NCBI GenBank assembly: GCA_036489885.1
Contig: DASXEW010000003.1
Coordinates: 372,001 to 436,000, forward strand
Direction of reading: 5' to 3'
From: Candidatus Baltobacteraceae bacterium
GTDB lineage: Bacteria > Vulcanimicrobiota > Vulcanimicrobiia > Vulcanimicrobiales > Vulcanimicrobiaceae
DNA: 64,000 bases
The notes under the pieces are model-generated. The model worked only from the letters and a program-made list of their open reading frames with translations, had not been told where the DNA came from and made no database searches. Both the position numbers and the translations under genes were made by a program. Positions 58,293 to 64,000 of the stretch are shown here, in pieces (within the stretch, counting starts at the first letter, position 1; each line of letters opens with the position of its first letter).

Positions 58293-59903
58293 TCAGTTTC
58301 GTGAGGTTTTCGACCATTTCCACATGTTGACCCACGGCGACTCGTTGGAGGGTTCATAGCCGCCCACGCCGCTCGAGAGAACGGCGATGTTTTGCAACTG
58401 ATATAGCGCAACAAAAGCTGCACCTCGATCGAGCGCCTGCTGCATTGCGTCGTTGGTACGCTCCAAGGCGACCGGATCGAACGCTCGTAGGCTCGCTTCG
58501 TACGCGGAATCCAACGCAGCATCACAGAGGCGCGTGAAGTTAAATCCGGCCGGGGGCCTCTGTGCGCATGTAAACGTCAAACCCTCTTCGAGCGGAGAGT
58601 TTACGAACGTGTTGAGCGCAAGATCGAATTTGCCGCCGAAGAGCGGCCCATCGGGTGGTGGTTCAAAGAACTGGATTCGATTGTACATGCGAACATTTAG
58701 CGGAATTCCAACGCTACGAAGTTGGCCTTGAATCTGGGTTGCGATAATGCTCTGGATTAGGGACCCGGTCGAGCTGATGAGGGTGAGTTGAAGTCGCTGA
58801 CCGTTTTTCGTGCGAATGCCGTCTGCGCCCGTACGCCATCCTAGCCTGTCAAGCGTCGACCGAGCCGCCGCCGGATTGAACGACAGGCTCGTCGCTCCCG
58901 AATACGTTTCTCCCCAATACCCGCGCAGTGCGTTGCGTGAGTGAAATTGGCCTTGGGTCGCTCTATTCACAATAAACGGGATGTTGAGCGCTTCAATGAT
59001 AGCCAAGCGCAGTTGAGGACTCGTAAGCGACGCGGTGTTCAGGAGAACGGCATCGAATCCTAACATCGGCGTCAGGACAACCTTTAGTCCATTGATGTTT
59101 TGAAGCTGCTCGATAAGGAGTGGATCCAGAAGATCCGGCGCCATGTCAATTTCGTGCGTTCGCAGTTCGTTAACGATCGTCGTCTCTGCCGGTATGAACT
59201 TAAACGTCATATGCGAGATCGCCGGACGCCCCTGAAAATAATCATCGTTTGCGGCAACCTCGAGGCGATCGCCGTGGTGCCAGGTCACCAGCTTAAATGG
59301 ACCTGAACCGACCAGGTGCGTTGAGAAATCGGCTTGATTTAAGTCTGGATACTTCTCCCAAATATGCGCGGGCAATATCGGATAGTTCGTGTCGAGCGAG
59401 AGAAAAGCGGGCACGAAATTCGCAAAGGGATGCCGCAGACGAACAACGATGGTCGTACGATTCGGGGCCGTGACCGAAGCTATCTCGGTGTAGCCCTCTC
59501 GCACCGGCAAATTGGTCTTCGGATTCATGATTGCGTGAAACGTGAAGACGCAATCCGATGCGGTCAAAGGAACGCCGTCTTGCCAACGTATTCCCGGCTT
59601 GAGGTGGTACGTTATTCGCAATCCGTCGCGCGATAGGCCCCCGTTCTCGATCGTCGGAACCTCGGTCGCCGCCTCGGGCACCGGCCTTCCCCGTGCGTCT
59701 CGAATGAAGAGATACGAGTAGAAGAGTTCCGAGACGAAGGGCGACAACTGGCCGGTGACGAGGAGTGGGTTGAGCGACGTTGGCTCAATGCTCATGGCCA
59801 CGGTCAGCGTTCCGTCTTTAGATGCCGGTCGGGAACAACCGCACTGCAGGCTGCACAGGATGAGCGCCACCAGCGCGAGGATGCGGCGAATTACTGCATC
59901 CAT
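58293..59903 (-). CDS. Peptide ABC-type solute-binding lipoprotein (SBP_bac_5)
   Basis: 536 residues. Signal peptide with a Cys-rich end L-Q-C-G-C-S (lipobox not ideal; Cys about 22-24), then DppA/OppA-type features: E-P-T-S-L-N-P-L (about 40-47), G-I-R-W-Q-D-G-V-P-L-T-A-S-D and L-V-G-S-G-P-F-K-L. Binds peptides or related solutes in the periplasm. No permease or ATPase genes are in the window. Overlaps the S15-type gene by 13 bp. Confidence 0.9.
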   Translation of the reverse strand: MDAVIRRILALVALILCSLQCGCSRPASKDGTLTVAMSIEPTSLNPLLVTGQLSPFVSELFYSYLFIRDARGRPVPEAATEVPTIENGGLSRDGLRITYHLKPGIRWQDGVPLTASDCVFTFHAIMNPKTNLPVREGYTEIASVTAPNRTTIVVRLRHPFANFVPAFLSLDTNYPILPAHIWEKYPDLNQADFSTHLVGSGPFKLVTWHHGDRLEVAANDDYFQGRPAISHMTFKFIPAETTIVNELRTHEIDMAPDLLDPLLIEQLQNINGLKVVLTPMLGFDAVLLNTASLTSPQLRLAIIEALNIPFIVNRATQGQFHSRNALRGYWGETYSGATSLSFNPAAARSTLDRLGWRTGADGIRTKNGQRLQLTLISSTGSLIQSIIATQIQGQLRSVGIPLNVRMYNRIQFFEPPPDGPLFGGKFDLALNTFVNSPLEEGLTFTCAQRPPAGFNFTRLCDAALDSAYEASLRAFDPVALERTNDAMQQALDRGAAFVALYQLQNIAVLSSGVGGYEPSNESPWVNMWKWSKTSRN

Positions 59904-61621
59904 TCGCGCAAGACGTCATCCGAGATTACCGTAGTGTTTGGGTTTCCAACAGGCAGAAGAATGTAGCTTGCATGTGGCGGCTTGTGAAACACGGTCACAT
60001 TCGCGACACGCGCATCGGCCGCAGTCTCCCACATGACGTCACCGCCTGAGTTATAATTTTTTTGATTGTAAGGCGTGTTCGGGCTTGAGACGACGAAGCG
60101 GAAACGGCTATACCGCGCAATGAGCCGTGACTGAAATGCCAGCCGGTCGAACACGTACTCGATCGGTACGCCGGGTTCCGGAAACTCGGCCTCTCTGAAC
60201 GACCGGCGATAGCGTGCGCGAAGCAATGTCTCCCCAAGAATTAGGCTTTCACCGGTCGGAAGAATTTGATACAGCGAGACGCGAAAATCGGCGTCCGGCA
60301 CGTCGAGCGCAATCCAGAGATGGATCTCGATAAAGCCGGCTAAGAACATCGCCTCCGGCAGTGGGTCGGTGTGGTATATCAACCCATTTCCAAAGGTGTT
60401 CAGCGCGAGTGTTTGATCGAACAATGTTATCGGTGTAACTAAATCAATTGGTCCGATAAGGTCGGCAGGACGCGTGTCTAACGGGTCGTTTTGATAGGTC
60501 GCCGCCGGCGATGCGGAATCGGTTTCGTCGAGGCGCCCGGAATAGAAAACGTCATTTGCCTGACCATTCCGAGAATGTAAGAATAGGGTCTTTCGCGATT
60601 GGGTGACATCTTCGATTCGATCCGCGGTACGCCATGACTCCTCGCCGGTCACGTAATAAACGACGCGATGCTCCATAAGTGACGGCTTTTCGCGTCCTTG
60701 CATGATCCATTGATACCAGGCCACGTGCAAAGCATTGAGATCGAGCAACGCCTTCGCAAATTTCAGACCGCCTACTTCGGGCCGCGGGTTTTGAGCGCCG
60801 GCGTGATCCCACGGACCGAGGAGGAGATGGTGAGCGGGTGCTACGCCGCCCGCAGCGGCGTTATGTCGCGTGTAATACTCCACGGTTGCAACCAAGGCAT
60901 CGTCGTATAAGCCGCCGATCGTCAAGACCGGCATTGTGATTGCCTCAAATTCGGCTGTCGACGGAACCTGCAGATCCCAGTATGCGTCCATGGTCTGATG
61001 CGCAATCCACGTATCAAAGATCCGAGACTGATTCCCGGATAGGTTTGCGAGTTCGCCGAAGGGTCGGTGTTCGAGATACAAGCGCCTATAGACGTCCAGC
61101 CAATAATCTTGATCGTCGATCGCGTTGAATTGAGGCGAACGTCCTCCCGTTAATGCCAACCACTGGACGTAGAACGGTGTGAAGCTTCCGCCGACAGCAG
61201 GATGGTCAATGCCCGCCATGGACGGCACGCACGGAGCAATCGTCCGGAGATGACTGGGACGTTCAGCTGCAGCAAGCCACTGAGCCATGCCGAGGTAGGA
61301 ACCTCCCCACATTGCGACGTTCCCGTCGCACCACGATTGGTTTGCGCTCCACTCGATAACATCACTACTGTCGTGCCGTTCATGGACATGCGGCTCAAAG
61401 ACTCCGTCAGATTCTCCGCGTCCTCGGACGTCGACAACGACAACATTTAGCCCGTGCTCGGCAAAGTAGCGACTCTTTGCGTGCGTACGATCGACACCGT
61501 AAGGTGTCATAACGACGATCGTCGGATGGACGCCCATATCTGCAGGATGATAGATAGATGCAGAAAGCAACGCGCCGTCGCGTATCGGAATGCGAGAATT
61601 CCACTTGACCGCGAAGCTCAC
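59891..61621 (-). CDS. CocE/NonD (X-Pro dipeptidyl-peptidase S15-type) hydrolase
   Basis: 576 residues. Alpha/beta-hydrolase core with V-V-D-V-R-G-R-G-E-S (about 56-65), nucleophile in W-G-G-S-Y-L-G-M (Ser about 107), G-P-W-D-H-A-G (His about 284) and a C-terminal jelly-roll X-Pro domain. The family includes X-Pro dipeptidyl peptidases and cocaine esterases. With proline-type catabolism on both sides, cleavage of proline-containing peptides is likely. No signal peptide. Coupled (ATGA) to the upstream FAD gene. Confidence 0.9.
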   Translation of the reverse strand: MSFAVKWNSRIPIRDGALLSASIYHPADMGVHPTIVVMTPYGVDRTHAKSRYFAEHGLNVVVVDVRGRGESDGVFEPHVHERHDSSDVIEWSANQSWCDGNVAMWGGSYLGMAQWLAAAERPSHLRTIAPCVPSMAGIDHPAVGGSFTPFYVQWLALTGGRSPQFNAIDDQDYWLDVYRRLYLEHRPFGELANLSGNQSRIFDTWIAHQTMDAYWDLQVPSTAEFEAITMPVLTIGGLYDDALVATVEYYTRHNAAAGGVAPAHHLLLGPWDHAGAQNPRPEVGGLKFAKALLDLNALHVAWYQWIMQGREKPSLMEHRVVYYVTGEESWRTADRIEDVTQSRKTLFLHSRNGQANDVFYSGRLDETDSASPAATYQNDPLDTRPADLIGPIDLVTPITLFDQTLALNTFGNGLIYHTDPLPEAMFLAGFIEIHLWIALDVPDADFRVSLYQILPTGESLILGETLLRARYRRSFREAEFPEPGVPIEYVFDRLAFQSRLIARYSRFRFVVSSPNTPYNQKNYNSGGDVMWETAADARVANVTVFHKPPHASYILLPVGNPNTTVISDDVLREWMQ

Positions 61622-62850
61622 AGGCCGAATCGCCCCGGAAGCATTTCATTCGGTAGCTCAGCGACACCGTCCAAAAGGTCGCCGGCAATTGCTTCACCCG
61701 TTGCCGGTGCAAGAGTGATTCCCAAACCTGCATGTCCCGTTGCGAAAGCCAGGTTCTCGATCCGGCTTGACGATCCAATGATCGGCAGTCCATCGGGTGT
61801 GAGGGGTCGGAAACCCGACCACGGTTCACCTTCGTGGATAATCGAAGGGCCCTCGAGATATAATTTACAGGCTTTATGTATCTTATCGAGCCGCCGAGGA
61901 TCGATACTCGGGTCATATCCGTGAAAGTCGTGGCCTGTGGTAGCACGAGTTACATCATTGAGTGGAGTCAGTGACACGTGTTCCTCACAGAACAGCAACG
62001 CAGTGCGTGGATTCCGTTCTAGTCGGATGTCGAAACTGTAGCCCTTAGCGGGCTGCATCGGAATATCTAAGCCAACACTTCGGGCAACGAATGTGCTCCA
62101 ACATCCGGCTGCGATGACGACGCGATCCGCCTCAATCAACCTCGCCTCCGTTTGAACCCCTCGGGCCCGCTTTTCTTCGAGCGCAATCCCGACTGCTCGC
62201 GTCTTTATGACCTCAGTGCCGTGCTTGACGGCACGCTCGGCCAGCATTCGCACAAAATTCAAGGGTTGCAGACGTCGATCATCGGGATACCAGACGGCTC
62301 CGACCACGTTACTTGAAAGTGTTGGCTCGTGGGCGCGAGCTTCGTTTCCATTGAAAACGACTGAAGAGACCCCGACCCGCTTGAGGCGGCCTGCGAGCGA
62401 TACCATCCGATTCTGCGATCGACTGCTGAGAGACGCGTACATGGTCCCAAACTTCGCGAAATCGACGTCCGCCGGCGCATCGGCAAGAAGCTCATCGTAG
62501 AGAGCGAGACTTCGTTGCGAGAAACCCGCCAGGATCGCGAGCCCTCTGTCGACGATCGTCTTTCGCGTTGAGAGAAGAAACCTGACGATCCACCCCAACG
62601 AGCTGCTGTCGAGCGGCAGCCGCACATCGATCTGCGAGTGCAGGCGCAAAAGAGAACGGAGGCCTTCCATTGCGTTCGCAAAGTTTGCAAGCGGCAACCC
62701 GTAGCTTGGGACGACGAGGCCCGCATTTCCGAATGACGCTCCGTGGCCGATCTCATTCGCGTCAAGAACGGTCACCTCCGCACCACGCCTACTAAGGGAA
62801 TACGCGATCGACATGCCGATGGCTCCCCCGCCAACGACTACGACGTGCAT
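61618..62850 (-). CDS. DadA-like FAD-dependent amino acid dehydrogenase
   Basis: 410 residues: V-V-V-G-G-G-A-I-G-M-S (about 3-13), G-A-S-F-G-N-A-G-L (about 37-45) as in D-amino-acid dehydrogenase DadA, and G-H-A-G-L-G-I-T-L-A-P-A-T-G (about 374-387). Oxidises D-amino acids, probably feeding electrons to the membrane. Second DAO-family enzyme in the region; first of the operon after the TonB gene. Confidence 0.9.
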   Translation of the reverse strand: MHVVVVGGGAIGMSIAYSLSRRGAEVTVLDANEIGHGASFGNAGLVVPSYGLPLANFANAMEGLRSLLRLHSQIDVRLPLDSSSLGWIVRFLLSTRKTIVDRGLAILAGFSQRSLALYDELLADAPADVDFAKFGTMYASLSSRSQNRMVSLAGRLKRVGVSSVVFNGNEARAHEPTLSSNVVGAVWYPDDRRLQPLNFVRMLAERAVKHGTEVIKTRAVGIALEEKRARGVQTEARLIEADRVVIAAGCWSTFVARSVGLDIPMQPAKGYSFDIRLERNPRTALLFCEEHVSLTPLNDVTRATTGHDFHGYDPSIDPRRLDKIHKACKLYLEGPSIIHEGEPWSGFRPLTPDGLPIIGSSSRIENLAFATGHAGLGITLAPATGEAIAGDLLDGVAELPNEMLPGRFGL

Positions 62851-62861
62851 CCGTGAATCTT

Positions 62862-64000
62862 TTACTGACCAACTTTCAAATGGTAGTCGAGGCGAACGTT
62901 CGTCGGTCCAATATTCCCGGCTTGCGTCGCCCCTTGAAGACCATTGACGAGCGGTACCGGAATCCCCGCGAAAATATTCGGCGTGATCGTACTATAGGCG
63001 CCCGTCAAGTTATATGCCGAGAGGACGAGTGAGGAACGTTGCCCGATCGGATACCGAAAGCTGGCGCTCACGACTTCGAAGGCCGGTTCGTTGTACTGGT
63101 TATTGTTCCCATAATAAGTCATGCCGACTGCGAGGTGAACTGCGTTCGAGAACGTGTAGTTGACCTCTCCATATCCCTGCGCGTAAGGGACCCTGCCGTA
63201 GGACATGCCGTTGTAGCCGTTACCGCTGGTCTGGAAATTGACGTACGGTAGGATGCCCAAGTTCGTGGTATTGGGTCCGGCGCTCGTATTATAGAAACCG
63301 GCCGGCAAGTCGTACGGATAGGCGCGAATAAGCGAGAAATTCGCTGTGAAACCAACACCTTTTGGAACCGCACGCCGCGCGGAGAATTCGATTCCCGCGT
63401 ACTGCGAGTGACCTAAGTTCGCTGTTTGCGTGTCATACAACGGAGCCGTAATGCCCGCATTTGCGCCTGACGTTGCTGTGTAGCTTCCGTTCGCTGTCGT
63501 CGCCGACAAGAACTGATTGCGAAGGACCGATTGATAGAGATCGGATGATATGACCGTGCCACCAAGGTTGGGTAACCGTTGATCGACTCCAATATCCCAG
63601 CCAAAAGCGGTTTCCGGTGCGAGCTGGCCGGAACTGACTTGTTGCGTATACAACGTCGCCGCACCGTAGTTATCGCCCACCGGTGGTCCGCTCGGAATGC
63701 TGAGTAACGAAATGTAAGGCGGTGCTATCGACGAGCCGGCCGACGCTCGCCATGAAGTGTTGAAATTCGGACGCCATGTAAACGCGATACGCGGTCCAAA
63801 GAACGTGTGCGTCGAATCTGAAAAGCTGGTGCCACCGTCAGGTGAATAATGCACGGTATAGTCGATGAAGTAGTTGCTGAGTACGCCCTGCAGCGTCGGA
63901 CTCAATTGAAAGATTCCCCGAGCCAAGATTGTCTGAAAAAGTTCGCTTGAGCCGGGGGCTATCGTGACGGCTGGAGGGTTATCAAAAAATGAATTCGCCT
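62862..64000 (-). CDS. TonB-dependent receptor, C-terminal part, 5' end outside window
   Basis: The frame is open to the right edge: the visible ~380 residues are barrel strands with Y-Y-G-N-N-N-Q-Y, F-S-A-R-R-A-V-P-K-G and F-G-W-D-I-G-V-D-Q-R-L-P-N, closely resembling the end of the receptor at 11119-13908. The start is beyond 64000. The DadA-like gene follows 11 bp after its stop, linking receptor and catabolic genes in one operon. Confidence 0.88.
   Translation of the reverse strand, partial: ANSFFDNPPAVTIAPGSSELFQTILARGIFQLSPTLQGVLSNYFIDYTVHYSPDGGTSFSDSTHTFFGPRIAFTWRPNFNTSWRASAGSSIAPPYISLLSIPSGPPVGDNYGAATLYTQQVSSGQLAPETAFGWDIGVDQRLPNLGGTVISSDLYQSVLRNQFLSATTANGSYTATSGANAGITAPLYDTQTANLGHSQYAGIEFSARRAVPKGVGFTANFSLIRAYPYDLPAGFYNTSAGPNTTNLGILPYVNFQTSGNGYNGMSYGRVPYAQGYGEVNYTFSNAVHLAVGMTYYGNNNQYNEPAFEVVSASFRYPIGQRSSLVLSAYNLTGAYSTITPNIFAGIPVPLVNGLQGATQAGNIGPTNVRLDYHLKVGQ

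Noticed and set aside
1-64000. tRNA or rRNA genes
   Set aside because: Scanned by eye for T-loop GGTTCRANNCC and rRNA-like blocks; none found. A small RNA could still be missed.

Overview
The window looks like chromosomal DNA of a diderm bacterium with about 55% GC. Two large TonB-dependent receptors imply an outer membrane. The gene mix (TonB receptors with carboxypeptidase-regulatory-like N-termini, peptide and proline catabolism, a dcw cluster opened by mraZ, a small secreted protein with a C-P-N-D...W-Y-G...Y-V-C-x-K-E-A-D pattern) would fit Candidatus Eremiobacterota (WPS-2) or a relative. That placement is inference from memory, not a search. Several genes have a -10 box ending only about 6-10 nt before the start codon, so leaderless mRNAs may be common.

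Layout. 1-3.3 kb: minus-strand start of the dcw cluster (mraZ, rsmH, ftsL-like, ftsI/PBP running off the left edge) with a clear MraZ-type operator. 3.5-9.6 kb: accessory genes, including a zinc-ribbon peptide and Panacea protein pair, a compact operon of membrane and secreted proteins of unknown role, and tandem paralogous small genes. 9.8-20.6 kb: a lipase-like hydrolase, a TonB receptor, a LuxR-type regulator with four TTACSGTAA sites, a peptidase C26 amidotransferase, an S9 prolyl-oligopeptidase-type enzyme and an MFS permease. This reads as peptide uptake and breakdown. 20.7-26.9 kb: a TRIC-family pseudogene, then a Tn7-like transposition module (tnsA, tnsB, tnsC, tniQ, tniQ) without Cas genes.

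27.7-37.8 kb: the most unusual part. A ribbon-helix-helix gene faces a plus-strand run of seven genes across seven exact 10-bp iterons. The run is NrtR-type Nudix-wHTH regulator, SPFH protein, NAD-kinase-like protein, wHTH-TIR protein, SIR2-like protein, DUF2971 protein and a TPR protein with a PIN-like domain. The first promoter is a perfect consensus with palindromes built into it. It combines an NAD-metabolite sensor, an NAD(H)-handling enzyme and two predicted NADase effectors, and is a good candidate for an undescribed NAD-based defence or stress system.

37.9-46.6 kb: further accessory genes (GIY-YIG, two secreted proteins, a CHAT protease, an HNH protein, and an RHH plus Ymh-like pair with a palindromic operator). 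46.9-49.6 kb: a sulfur-type operon (ArsR-rhodanese, MFS, persulfide-dioxygenase-like MBL protein with an in-frame TGA). 49.9-50.8 kb: two hypotheticals. 51.3-64 kb: divergent catabolic operons for D-amino acids, hydroxyproline and peptides (DUF1611, DHDPS family, proline racemase/hydroxyproline epimerase, FAD amino-acid oxidase, ALDH7-type dehydrogenase, acetamidase/formamidase), then a peptide-binding lipoprotein, an S15-type hydrolase, a DadA-like oxidoreductase and a second TonB receptor cut by the right edge. No tRNA, rRNA or CRISPR array was seen.
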